Positions 33,164 through 41,974 of a DNA stretch of 64,000 nt are shown piece by piece (within the stretch, counting starts at the first letter, position 1; each line of letters opens with the position of its first letter). The translations under genes and the position numbers were made by a program. This DNA comes from Roseibacillus sp. (GTDB taxonomy: Bacteria; Verrucomicrobiota; Verrucomicrobiia; Verrucomicrobiales; Akkermansiaceae). The stretch lies in the NCBI GenBank assembly GCA_002686085.1, contig NZAC01000053.1, positions 1 to 64,000 on the forward strand, in the 5' to 3' direction. The notes below the pieces were generated by a model that worked only from the letters and a program-made list of their open reading frames with translations, ran no database searches and was not told where the DNA came from.

Positions 33164-34900
33164 TTACTGCCCGGGCACCACGGCCCGGGCTGCGCGATCC
33201 CCCACCCGGAAGAATCCCAGCGGCCGGTTTTTGCCCTCTGTCGCATCCGCAACCATCCATATCGCACCCGGACGGGTTTGCTGACGCTGCTGCCCTCCGG
33301 CGGCAATCGACCCATAGAACTTACTGCCCCCGTCTCTGCTCATCCAGAAGAGCGTCACCTCCCGGTCACCCGAATTCACGAAGACCACATTGAAGGGATT
33401 TCCATCAGGTCTGGAAGGAGGAGCCTCTTCTCCCTCCTTCAATTCTCTCCACCCAAGGGCCGGCAGGTTCCTCACCGCGGGTTGTTTCAATGGGGCAAAC
33501 TCACTCGGGCCGAGCGCGCGCAGCCGCTTCAAGACGGGCCCATGAACCTCCTTCCGTGCAAGGTTATTCCACTCGTGGGGATCAGCCCGGATATCGTAGA
33601 GTTCTTCTCCACCGCCTGCATAACGGATATAGCGCCAGTGCTCCATACTCAGGCCAAAGCTACCGGGTGCATCGAGAAAGGTGAGGGCCGGATACGGCCA
33701 CTCCCGGGCGGGATTCTGCAGAAGCGGGCAAAGACTTTGACCATCATGAACCTTCACAGGGGGTAGACCCGCAAGTTCAAGCAAGGTAGGCGCGAGACTC
33801 ACCAGACTTACCGGCCTCGTGCAGATCCCCGGGACCGTGCCCCCGGGAAGACCCGGGCTCCCTTTGGGCACCCGCATGATGAGGGGCACCCGGGTGCAGG
33901 CCCGCCAAGCCGTGAATTTCTGCCAGTGCTGCTTTTCCCCAAGGTGCCACCCGTGATCGGACCACAACACGACGATGGTGTTGTCCGCATTGGGCCCCTT
34001 TTCAAGAGCCTCCATCACTCGCCCCAGCATGGTGTCCGCAAAATAAATGGAAGCGAGGTATCCCTGGATGGCCTGCTTCCACTGACCCTGTGACTGAATA
34101 TGGGCAAAGTAACGGTTGGGTCCCATCCTCTGTCCCTCCTCCGGGAGATCTTCAAGATCGTCCTTGCGGTAGCCCGGGGGCAGTTGGATGTCCTCGAGAG
34201 GGAAGGCCTCAAAATATTGTTTTGGAACAAACCAGGGCTCATGGGGGCGATAGATCCCACAGGCGAGGAAGAAGGGCTTGGTATGCTCCTCTCCCAGTTG
34301 ACGTCCGACCCAGTCGGCAACGAGATAGTCTCCCCCAAATTCCTCATCAGTAGCTTCGAGTGGGCCCCAGTCCGTCTCGATATACTGCCACGGCCCACCC
34401 CGCGGCAGACTCAAGGGCCGCTTGTCCGGATAGAGCGTCCGGGGAAAGGGGCTCTCTGTCTCGGCTGCCGGGAAGTAGTCGTCCCAAGAGCGGGCATCAA
34501 TGACATAGTGCAGCATCTTGCCAGATCCCGCCGACCAGTATCCTCCCTGGGAAAAGGTCCGTGGAAGAAGCTCGGCCGCAGGAAGCACCTCCCGCATTTT
34601 CTGTCCATTCCGATAAAGCCCGGAGCGGTGAGGAGAGATCCCGGTAAAGATCGCCGTACGAGACGGGTTGCAGGCCGGGGCAGGACAATGCGCATTCGTA
34701 AAAAGAAGACCGGAAGCAGCGAGGCGGTCGAGGTTTGGGGTCCGCGCCTGAGGATGCCCCCCGAGGCAACCCACCCAGTCGTTGAGGTCGTCAATGGCAA
34801 TAAAGAGAACATTGGGGCGTTCCGCACCTGAAACACTGGACCAGCCAAAAATGGCGGTAGAGAGGAGAGCAAGGCTGGACGTGAACCGTGAAAAATGCAT
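33164..34900 (-). CDS. Secreted sulfatase with C-terminal VHL-beta-like domain
   Basis: From the ATG at 34900 the protein has 578 residues, with a signal peptide (about 1-26). The sulfatase motif is Cys77-Asn-Pro-Ser-Arg, and the metal ligands Asp-Asp in Ile-Asp-Asp-Leu-Asn-Asp and Ser-Asp-His-Gly-Trp are present. It belongs to the same branch as the sulfatase at 29165-30904. After the catalytic domain (to about 495) residues 501-570 form a separate beta domain. Its pattern, Val-Val-Phe-Val-Asn-Ser then Val-Thr-Leu-Phe-Trp and a Pro-Gly-Ala-Ile-Trp strand, resembles the beta domain of the von Hippel-Lindau protein, which also occurs on bacterial secreted hydrolases. There it may bind a ligand or matrix. 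It converges on the channel gene. Confidence 0.92.
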   Translation of the reverse strand: MHFSRFTSSLALLSTAIFGWSSVSGAERPNVLFIAIDDLNDWVGCLGGHPQARTPNLDRLAASGLLFTNAHCPAPACNPSRTAIFTGISPHRSGLYRNGQKMREVLPAAELLPRTFSQGGYWSAGSGKMLHYVIDARSWDDYFPAAETESPFPRTLYPDKRPLSLPRGGPWQYIETDWGPLEATDEEFGGDYLVADWVGRQLGEEHTKPFFLACGIYRPHEPWFVPKQYFEAFPLEDIQLPPGYRKDDLEDLPEEGQRMGPNRYFAHIQSQGQWKQAIQGYLASIYFADTMLGRVMEALEKGPNADNTIVVLWSDHGWHLGEKQHWQKFTAWRACTRVPLIMRVPKGSPGLPGGTVPGICTRPVSLVSLAPTLLELAGLPPVKVHDGQSLCPLLQNPAREWPYPALTFLDAPGSFGLSMEHWRYIRYAGGGEELYDIRADPHEWNNLARKEVHGPVLKRLRALGPSEFAPLKQPAVRNLPALGWRELKEGEEAPPSRPDGNPFNVVFVNSGDREVTLFWMSRDGGSKFYGSIAAGGQQRQQTRPGAIWMVADATEGKNRPLGFFRVGDRAARAVVPGQ

Positions 34901-34999
34901 CTGGATCGGTGTATCAAGGGCTCTTCCAGACGTCCAGCAGTCCCCCATTTGTCAGTGCACGCTTGGCCCGGAACCGGTGATATGGTGTGATCCCGGGAA

Positions 35000-35716
35000 A
35001 TGAGACTCGTGGCCCTTCTTCCCCTGCTCGCTCTATCCATTGTGGTGAGTAGCGCTCAGGACGGCGTTAAATCGCAAACCAAGCTCGGCACCGACTACCT
35101 TCTTGGCCGAGGAGTGGAGCAAGACCGCGATCAAGGGTTCAAGCTCATCCGGGGAGCGGCGGAGAAGGGCGAGGTCGAGGCCCAGCGCATTCTGGGCAAC
35201 CTTTACTCCTACGGCGTCGGCGCTCCCATCAATCTCAAGGAATCCGCCAAGTGGCGCCGCAAGGCTGCCGGTCAGGGAGATGGCAAGGCCGCCCGGGCTC
35301 TCGGACAGATGTATCTGGCCGGAGAGGGAGTCTCCTCTGACAAGTCGCTCGCCTTCCTCTGGATGCGCCGGGCCGCGGAACAAGGAGACTTGGAGGGTCA
35401 GGCAGCCCTCGGTGACATGTATAAAAAAGGTTCCGGTGTCACCAGGAACCCAGAGCAGGCCGCCCAGTGGCACAAGCAAGCTGCGGACCAGGGACACCCG
35501 GGAGCTCAGTTCGCCTACGGCCAGGCCTGCGCCACCGGCTCAGGGGTCGACCGCAATGTGAAGCAGGGCCTTAAGTGGCTCATCCTCGCAATCGACGCAG
35601 GATTTGGCGCAGCTGCGGATGAGGCCCTGTCCGTCCTCAAGGCCAAGGCCACCCCGGAGGAAATTGCCGAGGGCACCAAACTCGCTGAAGCTTGGAAGCC
35701 AGAGATAGAGAAGTAA
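35000..35716 (+). CDS. Secreted Sel1-repeat protein
   Basis: The protein has 238 residues and a signal peptide ending near Ser-Ser-Ala-Gln. At least five tandem Sel1-like repeats of about 36 residues are visible, with the Ala-x-x-x-Leu-Gly-x-x-Tyr and Gly-x-Gly-Val cores and Ala-Ala-x-Gln-Gly ends. These helical repeats form a protein-binding solenoid, and the presence of a signal peptide places this one in the periplasm. Sel1 proteins often act as adaptors in envelope or signalling processes; no partner can be named here. It is divergent from the VHL-type sulfatase gene. Confidence 0.9.
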   Translation: MRLVALLPLLALSIVVSSAQDGVKSQTKLGTDYLLGRGVEQDRDQGFKLIRGAAEKGEVEAQRILGNLYSYGVGAPINLKESAKWRRKAAGQGDGKAARALGQMYLAGEGVSSDKSLAFLWMRRAAEQGDLEGQAALGDMYKKGSGVTRNPEQAAQWHKQAADQGHPGAQFAYGQACATGSGVDRNVKQGLKWLILAIDAGFGAAADEALSVLKAKATPEEIAEGTKLAEAWKPEIEK

Positions 35717-35731
35717 TAACCCGGCCTCGAC

Positions 35732-38311
35732 CTACCCCTCCTGTTCCACCCTGCGGTAGAGAAAGGCATCGGAGGTCAGAAGTGACAGCAGAAGAGCCTT
35801 CATACTTCCTCCGCTCGAGCGATAGGCCTTGTGAGCTGCCTGCAAAACTGGAGCATCATTGAGAGTCTCATTGCGGCCCATCCAGAACCGAAAGGCGTGG
35901 CGGACAAAGACTTGCTCTACCCGCTCGCTTTCCGCGAGCCGGTCGATCAGCTCAAGAGCGTCTGACACCTTGCCATCAAGAGCCGGATCACCGGAATCGA
36001 TGATTTCTCCCGAAGCGTCTACCGGTTTATCAAGCTCCCACTCACGATATAGCCCAGCGTGATTATACATTTCAAAGGGCAGGCCCAGCGGATCCATCTT
36101 ACGGTGACAGGTCCAGCAATAGTCCTGCCTCGTGACCCGCATCCGTTCACGGAGTGTCGTGCGAGGTTCGTCGGGCAACTGCGCATCTACCGTGATCGGT
36201 ACATCGGGAATGCCCCCACCCAGCAGGCGCTCGCGAATCCAGCGCCCTCGCAGGATAGCGTGGTTGTCCATCGCATCGGAATGAGAGACCAGCCAACTGG
36301 GATGCGTTAGGAGTCCCCGACGCTGACCTTTCGGGACCGTGGCCAAGATCCGTTCCGGCTTCATCGAACCACCGCCAAAACTAGGCCGGCTCACCCGGGC
36401 AAGGATCTTCGGACCTGACAGCTTCGCAGGATCAACCTTGTTATTCGTTGGCTTTCTCTTGGCGTCCGCCCGCTTTTTCGCGGCTGTCAGATCCTTTCGT
36501 TTTTTCCCGAGGCTTTGCTTCAGGCTCTTGTCCTCAGGGTTGGCTCTTGACCTCTCTTCGAGTGAGGCAATTTCCTTCTTCAGAGCCATCACCAAGGCTT
36601 GGGCTTCCTTCTGGATTTTCTCGAACGCCTTTTTCTCCAGATCGGCTGCAGCGTTTCTCTCGGCCGGGCTCCTCCACTTCCCAAAATAGACCTCATCCTT
36701 GCGGGTTACCACTACCCTGTTGGTTGTCAGTAAATTCCTGAGCACCTCCTTGTCCTCCTGAAGAATCAGCTCGATCAACCTGTCAGTACTCGCAGTCGCC
36801 TCAAACATGGCACCGTAATGTGCCGTTCCCCGGTTACTCGCCCCCGTCTCCCCAAGGGCCCTCGAATCCTTGCAGATATAGCCCCCAAGATCATGGTCAA
36901 AAAAGTCCCGGAAGAAGCGGAGGATCCGCGGCTTTCGGATGCTATCATCAGCCAGCATACGCCCGACTTCCCGTTTCACATCCTCCCTCGTCCGCATGCG
37001 TCCATCCAGAACTGCAGCACGAAGGAGTTCGTCTGGCTGGATATATCGTAGAGCGTGATTGACTGCGAGCCCCAGCTCCCAGTCCTGCAACCGCGTTCGA
37101 CCATCACTGTCGGGCGTGCCCGTCGCGGCCAGTTCAGGACGGAAAAGCGCATCCCGATCGAGAAAGATCGCGGACAACCCCATGAAAACTCCATTTTCTT
37201 TTCCCACCTTCTCAATCGCATCAGTAACGATCTGGAGATACTGCCTCGATTCCTCTGTAGTTGGTGGGCGGAAGGTGAGGGCCTCAAAGAGAAAGTCGAC
37301 AGCGGCTCGCATACGCGCTTCGTCAACACCAGGCTCCTTCATGAGTTCGTGAACCGGAGTCAGTGGGCGCGCCACCTTGGTGCTGTAGACGATAGCACTG
37401 GGAAGCCCTCGCAGATCTCCCTTGGGTTTGACCTTATCATAAGTCTTGGGGTCGTCGGTGATCTGCTCGGGAAACCCGACAAGGCTCATTGGCCCGTAGG
37501 CCATGTAGCGAAGGATATCTCTGGCCTTGCCCAGAATCTGGGTGGCCTCAGCACTATTAACGGAGTAAAATTCCGGGTAATTCTCAAGGCCATGCTTCCT
37601 CGCCGAAGAGAGGACCACAGGCACACTCTTAACGGCGGTAGCGTAGGCCACTGTCCCTCCCTCCCAGCGAAGGATCCGGTCCGTCCCGAAGTAGAGTTTC
37701 AGTTCACCTCCATGGTTGGTAGGAACAACATCACCCCGCGTCCGCCGGCCAGGCTTATCCGGGTCATATTCCGGCTCGATATTAATCAACTCGTTAAGAC
37801 GGGTGATATGCTCCTGTGGCGTGACACGCCAGAGCCGGGCTGGCGATGCCGTCGGCATGAGCCGGATCCCTTCAGGCAGTGGCTCGAAGAGAAGATCATG
37901 ACTTAGGAAATTGCCCTTGTGCGGATCGAGATGGGCGCGAAATCCCCCCTTGTCCTTCATCACGCGCCGAAGCTCGCTGACGATCCAGTCGGAAAAGCGC
38001 AGACGCTCCACGATCTCTGGCTGCACCTTCTTCGGCGGGGGCATTTCCTGCAAGGAGACCTGCGCCCAAATCGACTTCCAGACCGAAGCGTTTGACTCAT
38101 CGACCGGTCCCAGTTCAATCAGCGAGAGATCTCCCTCGGTAGTTGTGTCGTCGTGGCAGTCGAAGCAGTGATTCTCTAGAAAGAGCTGTGCGAATCCCTC
38201 AAAATCCTCTTCCACAGGTTCACCCGGAACGTAGGGCCGCTCGTCCGGAGGAGCCGCCAAAACTGACGAGGCGTGAAAAAGCGCCCCGAGCAAAAGAACC
38301 AACCTGCTCAC
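35732..38311 (-). CDS. DUF1592/DUF1588-type secreted protein with two CxxCH motifs (pair A)
   Basis: The protein has 859 residues and a signal peptide (1-19, ending Val-Leu-Ala-Ala). The first haem-type motif is Asn-His-Cys-Phe-Asp-Cys-His-Asp near the N-terminus, followed by Glu-Met-Pro-Pro-Pro-Lys. The DUF1592 core follows. The DUF1588-like segment has a second motif, [14 protein letters not shown], and the C-terminus is DUF1585-like. Unusually, a Lys/Glu-rich coiled coil of about 80 residues (36426-36668) is inserted mid-protein. The start is GTG and overlaps the DUF1552 stop by 4 bp, so the pair is coupled. These proteins are thought to be periplasmic c-type cytochrome-like factors; their substrate is unknown. 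Confidence 0.88.
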   Translation of the reverse strand: MSRLVLLLGALFHASSVLAAPPDERPYVPGEPVEEDFEGFAQLFLENHCFDCHDDTTTEGDLSLIELGPVDESNASVWKSIWAQVSLQEMPPPKKVQPEIVERLRFSDWIVSELRRVMKDKGGFRAHLDPHKGNFLSHDLLFEPLPEGIRLMPTASPARLWRVTPQEHITRLNELINIEPEYDPDKPGRRTRGDVVPTNHGGELKLYFGTDRILRWEGGTVAYATAVKSVPVVLSSARKHGLENYPEFYSVNSAEATQILGKARDILRYMAYGPMSLVGFPEQITDDPKTYDKVKPKGDLRGLPSAIVYSTKVARPLTPVHELMKEPGVDEARMRAAVDFLFEALTFRPPTTEESRQYLQIVTDAIEKVGKENGVFMGLSAIFLDRDALFRPELAATGTPDSDGRTRLQDWELGLAVNHALRYIQPDELLRAAVLDGRMRTREDVKREVGRMLADDSIRKPRILRFFRDFFDHDLGGYICKDSRALGETGASNRGTAHYGAMFEATASTDRLIELILQEDKEVLRNLLTTNRVVVTRKDEVYFGKWRSPAERNAAADLEKKAFEKIQKEAQALVMALKKEIASLEERSRANPEDKSLKQSLGKKRKDLTAAKKRADAKRKPTNNKVDPAKLSGPKILARVSRPSFGGGSMKPERILATVPKGQRRGLLTHPSWLVSHSDAMDNHAILRGRWIRERLLGGGIPDVPITVDAQLPDEPRTTLRERMRVTRQDYCWTCHRKMDPLGLPFEMYNHAGLYREWELDKPVDASGEIIDSGDPALDGKVSDALELIDRLAESERVEQVFVRHAFRFWMGRNETLNDAPVLQAAHKAYRSSGGSMKALLLSLLTSDAFLYRRVEQEG

Positions 38312-39615
38312 ACCAGGATTTCCTTGAGAGGACCTGTCCCTGAATCAAACTTGGCAGCCATCTTCTCGGACATGTTGTAGCGATCTCCAGAGACTCCAGA
38401 GGCTCTCAGAATGGAATTGTAGAGAGCATTGATCGGCCGCTTTCCGTCAAGTTGGGTGAAGCATCCTGTCTTGAAGGCCCCATCATAATTACCGAGCAGC
38501 ATCACCGGCCAATTCTTCCCAGAGGTGTGTTGAGAGTCCGCGTTGTTACTGGTGTAGACGATCAGAGTGTTATCCATCATCGTCCCGCTCCCCTCGGGAA
38601 CGCTCTCCAGCTCTTCCATTAAGCGAACCAGCATGCGGCTGTTGTATTGGCGGATCTTGACCCAGATTGGATTGTTCGGCTGCTTCATGTGGCCAAGGTT
38701 GTGACCTTGCTGCTCCACCCCGAGGCCCTTCCACGCTCCAAAGATTTCTCCGCGGCCGGATCCGATGGTCAACACACTGGTTAATCCCGACTTGAGGGCT
38801 GAGATTCCAAGATCGAGAAGCACATCGTGCCAGTCGGTTTCAAATTCAGGATTGGTGTAGCGCTCATCGACCTCCGGAGCAAAGTCCCGGAGCTGGTTAG
38901 AGACCTTACCGAGTCGTTCCCGCAGTCCGTTAATCTCTCCGAACCCATCGACATACTGACCGTAGCGCTCCTTACTCAAGCCCTGAAGGCCCCCAGCCTT
39001 GGCGGCCGCAAGCTGTCCAACCCGCTCAAACATGCCAGAGCGCGCCTCATGCTGCTTGCGAATTTCTCCCTCCGATATTCCACCATAGAGCATCTCATAA
39101 AGATGGTTCGGGTTGGAATGCATGAAAATGGGCTGACCCGCCCCACTAGCAGAAAGATTCGCTACAGTGGGCTTCGATCTCATGTTCCCAAGAGAGTCCA
39201 TCCCGATGCAGAGATGGGGCAGGAGGGTCTCGGGCAGAGTTTCGCTGAGGGTGTGATCGATCGTGGGACCGCTCGGTGGGACCCCATCACTTCCTCGGTA
39301 TCCTCCAAGAGCGCCGAAGAAGGCACTGTGTGAGGGGCTGGTATGCAGTCCGTGCAGTCCATTGATGATGTGCAGGCGCTCCTTGTAGGGCTCCAGCGCC
39401 TCGATGGGCTCAGGCAATGTAGCCTTGGCCAAGGAACCACTATTCTGCATTCCCGCCGGAATACAGGTCTTCGGATCAAACCCTTGGTTCTGTAGGAAGA
39501 AGATCACTCTTTTCGGGCTCCCCTTGCCTCCACCAGACTGCGCAAAACCGGGAAACATCGGAGCCCCGACGGCTGCCGCTGCCATTCCCTTTAGTAGTGA
39601 TCTTCGGTCGAGCAT
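38308..39615 (-). CDS. DUF1552 family Tat-exported protein (pair A)
   Basis: The protein has 435 residues with a twin-arginine-type start (Asp-Arg-Arg-Ser-Leu-Leu-Lys-Gly), so it should be exported folded. The His-Ser-Ala-Phe-Phe-Gly-Ala-Leu and Pro-Thr-Ile-Asp-His-Thr-Leu motifs, and the later [11 protein letters not shown] stretch, fit DUF1552. It is the more divergent of the three DUF1552 genes here. The gene lies upstream of its DUF1592 partner; in the other two pairs the order is reversed. A cupredoxin gene is divergent from it, 185 bp away. Confidence 0.82.
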   Translation of the reverse strand: MLDRRSLLKGMAAAAVGAPMFPGFAQSGGGKGSPKRVIFFLQNQGFDPKTCIPAGMQNSGSLAKATLPEPIEALEPYKERLHIINGLHGLHTSPSHSAFFGALGGYRGSDGVPPSGPTIDHTLSETLPETLLPHLCIGMDSLGNMRSKPTVANLSASGAGQPIFMHSNPNHLYEMLYGGISEGEIRKQHEARSGMFERVGQLAAAKAGGLQGLSKERYGQYVDGFGEINGLRERLGKVSNQLRDFAPEVDERYTNPEFETDWHDVLLDLGISALKSGLTSVLTIGSGRGEIFGAWKGLGVEQQGHNLGHMKQPNNPIWVKIRQYNSRMLVRLMEELESVPEGSGTMMDNTLIVYTSNNADSQHTSGKNWPVMLLGNYDGAFKTGCFTQLDGKRPINALYNSILRASGVSGDRYNMSEKMAAKFDSGTGPLKEILV

Positions 39616-39800
39616 GGTTATCCAGGCAGGTTAGGCGGATTTTACCCTACGTAGACCCTTTCGTCGAATCTTTCAGGGATTTCCCCAACAGACTGCTTCG
39701 ACACCGGTAATCCTATCCGAAAAAGGCCTTTTATCGTTGTTGGATCAGGGAATCACCACTCTGCTGCTTGCGTGGAACTCCGCATGCCGTAGTATGTTAC

Positions 39801-40505
39801 GTGCGTTACTTCCTCTGCCTACTCCTGACGATTCCTCTACTCCCCTGCCAAGCGGAGACGATTACCTTCGATGAGGGCAATCCCATCATCAACATGGGAA
39901 ACTCGGGGCGTTCCGACTACCGGATCAACGGCTTCAACGACCCGGTCCTCGCCCTCCACTCAGGAGTGAGCTACACCGTGAATCGTACAAGCGGCGGGCA
40001 CCCTCTCGTTTTCGCCTTCAACGACACCGCCTTTCCCAACGCGGTGACCTACTCAGGGAACCTCGAAGCAGGAACCGCCTTTCGCCAGTCCAGCGTCCTG
40101 CGAAGTGGAGACCCCGGATGGCTCTTCCGAGTCGATCCGAATGCTTCGGAACAATTCACGTTCCCGGCCGAGTTGGAAGGGAAGGAAGTGTTCTACTATT
40201 GCGAAATCTCTGGCCATCCGGGAATGATCGGCAAGATCACCATCGGGCCACCCGTTACGGACTCAGTACCTCCTGTCATTAATTCCCTTACATTTGACGG
40301 CGGCACTCTGACCCTCGCGATCACCGGAACACCCAACACTGACTTTGTGGTCAAAAGCACAACCGATCTGGCCGGCACCGCTTTTCTTACGACTGAGAAC
40401 ACGAATCCCGCTGTCATCACTACCAATAACAGCGGTAACGCATCCCTCACCTTGGACACAGCCGCACGGCCTGCGCTCTTCCTCAGGGTCGAGCGAGCTC
40501 CGTAA
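39801..40505 (+). CDS. Secreted cupredoxin (type 1 copper) protein
   Basis: From the GTG at 39801 the protein has 234 residues and a signal peptide ending near Cys-Gln-Ala-Glu; a TTG at 39768 is less likely. The type 1 copper ligands look complete: His67 in Ser-Gly-Gly-His-Pro-Leu, then Cys134, His139 and Met142 in Tyr-Tyr-Cys-Glu-Ile-Ser-Gly-His-Pro-Gly-Met. It should carry electrons at high potential in the periplasm. The C-terminal ~60 residues form a second beta domain of the kind often found at the end of verrucomicrobial secreted proteins, ending in Leu-Arg-Val. Lying between two cytochrome-like DUF pairs, it could be their electron partner; this is inference. Confidence 0.85.
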   Translation: MRYFLCLLLTIPLLPCQAETITFDEGNPIINMGNSGRSDYRINGFNDPVLALHSGVSYTVNRTSGGHPLVFAFNDTAFPNAVTYSGNLEAGTAFRQSSVLRSGDPGWLFRVDPNASEQFTFPAELEGKEVFYYCEISGHPGMIGKITIGPPVTDSVPPVINSLTFDGGTLTLAITGTPNTDFVVKSTTDLAGTAFLTTENTNPAVITTNNSGNASLTLDTAARPALFLRVERAP

Positions 40506-40576
40506 GCGCGGCACCAGTCTCCGTAACGGAGGAGAACAGGTCAAATTTTGAGCTAACGAGGTCAGCAAGGAGTATT

Positions 40577-41974
40577 TCAAGCCGTCAGTTGGGACAGTGA
40601 GCCTGTACTATCGGCAAAACGTTCCGTCTTCAAACCCATGGCCTGCGCCTGGGTCAACCAGAGGTTGGCGAGGGGCGTTCCGCCCTCAACCTTCTGATAT
40701 TTACCGTCCTTCTTGGGCACCGGACCCGTGTTGGCGGAAAGGTTGATATGCTTGCCGGTGGCGAGCCGGCCGCCGCCTGAGCCCGCCACTACAATCGGCA
40801 GGGCGCTATACTGGTGCGTGGCACCATCCCCAAGGCCTGACCCGTAGGTGAAAATCGTATTGTCGAGAAGGGAGGTTCCGTTCGCCTCTTTGATGAGATC
40901 CATCTTCTCCAGAAGGTAGGCAAACTGCTCCATGTGGAAGCGGTCCACCTTGAGCAGGTCATCGATATACTTGCCCTGGTTATGAGACATCCCGTGATGA
41001 CTACGTGGTTTTTGGAAGAGACTCTCAAACAGATATGGAGTGTCCCAGCGCTCGGGACCAACCATGAAAGTGGCGACATTCGTCAAACCGGTCTGCAGAG
41101 CCACTACCATCAGGTCTCCCATCAGGCGGATGTATTCCCCCCGTGGCAAATGGGCTTCCGGGGGTTCCTCAATCCTGGCCCTCGCCAACTCGCCCCGCAT
41201 CTTCTCCAGTTTTTCCGTCTGCTCCTCAATCGTGCGGATGGAGTCGAAATACTCATTGAACTTCTGCTGGTCACTGTAGCCGAGTTGACCTCTGAGGTGG
41301 CGGGCGTTCTCCAACACGAGGTCCGTAATATTGCGGTAGGCCTTGATCTCCTTAGTCCCGAACAGACGCCGGTAGGCCTCCCCCGGGTCGCGCAGGGAGG
41401 GCGCAACATGGCCGGTCCCGTACCACGAAATGTTGTCGAAATACATCGACTCCTTGTTGTCCTTATGACTGTTGCAGCTGAACTCAAGGGTCCGGAACGG
41501 GGTATTATCCCCGACCGTGTCAGCGATAACATGGTCAAGACTCCGGTCGAGCGGGTAGGGAGACTGAGTAACCTCGAACGCACTGGCACTGGTGAGAAAA
41601 CAGGAGGCGCATTGCGCGTGCACGTCAGTGCCCGGCTGGAAGGTCCGGTCCATCCCGGTGATCAGAGTGACTTTCTCCCTCATCTTCTCGAGGGGCTCCA
41701 TGGTAGGCGTCAACTCGAGAGGGCTTACTCCCACCGGAATCTGCCTGACACCCTCCGCCATCTCCTTCCGGCTCCCAGTAAACTTCGGAATACCTGCTGA
41801 CGCCTCCCCGGGAAAGAACCCGCGGCGCACTACCCCGATCGGTACATAGAACCATGCAATACGCTGGGCGGGTTTAGCCACAGCGGCTTCCTTCCCAAAA
41901 CTCTCCATCCATGGAAGGGCCAGAGTCGCCCCGCCAATACCACGCAGGAAAGATCGTCTTGAAGCAGGTCTCAC
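40577..41974 (-). CDS. DUF1552 family Tat-exported protein (pair B)
   Basis: The protein has 465 residues. The Tat signal Ser-Arg-Arg-Ser-Phe-Leu-Arg-Gly is followed by a hydrophobic segment (Ala-Thr-Leu-Ala-Leu-Pro). Family motifs are Asp-Val-His-Ala-Gln-Cys-Ala-Ser-Cys-Phe, Pro-Leu-Asp-Arg-Ser-Leu-Asp-His, His-His-Gly-Met-Ser-His and Ser-Gly-Leu-Gly-Asp-Gly. The C-terminus is close to that of pair C (Ala-Asp-Ser-Thr-Gly). The start is GTG and overlaps the DUF1592-type stop by 4 bp, so translation is coupled. The role is unknown; the family is secreted and always found near the DUF1587/1592 proteins. Confidence 0.92.
   Translation of the reverse strand: MRPASRRSFLRGIGGATLALPWMESFGKEAAVAKPAQRIAWFYVPIGVVRRGFFPGEASAGIPKFTGSRKEMAEGVRQIPVGVSPLELTPTMEPLEKMREKVTLITGMDRTFQPGTDVHAQCASCFLTSASAFEVTQSPYPLDRSLDHVIADTVGDNTPFRTLEFSCNSHKDNKESMYFDNISWYGTGHVAPSLRDPGEAYRRLFGTKEIKAYRNITDLVLENARHLRGQLGYSDQQKFNEYFDSIRTIEEQTEKLEKMRGELARARIEEPPEAHLPRGEYIRLMGDLMVVALQTGLTNVATFMVGPERWDTPYLFESLFQKPRSHHGMSHNQGKYIDDLLKVDRFHMEQFAYLLEKMDLIKEANGTSLLDNTIFTYGSGLGDGATHQYSALPIVVAGSGGGRLATGKHINLSANTGPVPKKDGKYQKVEGGTPLANLWLTQAQAMGLKTERFADSTGSLSQLTA

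Noticed and set aside
39801-39860. Lipoprotein signal on the cupredoxin
   Set aside because: The Leu-Leu-Pro-Cys sequence departs from a lipobox (Pro before Cys); a standard signal peptidase I site after Gln-Ala fits better.
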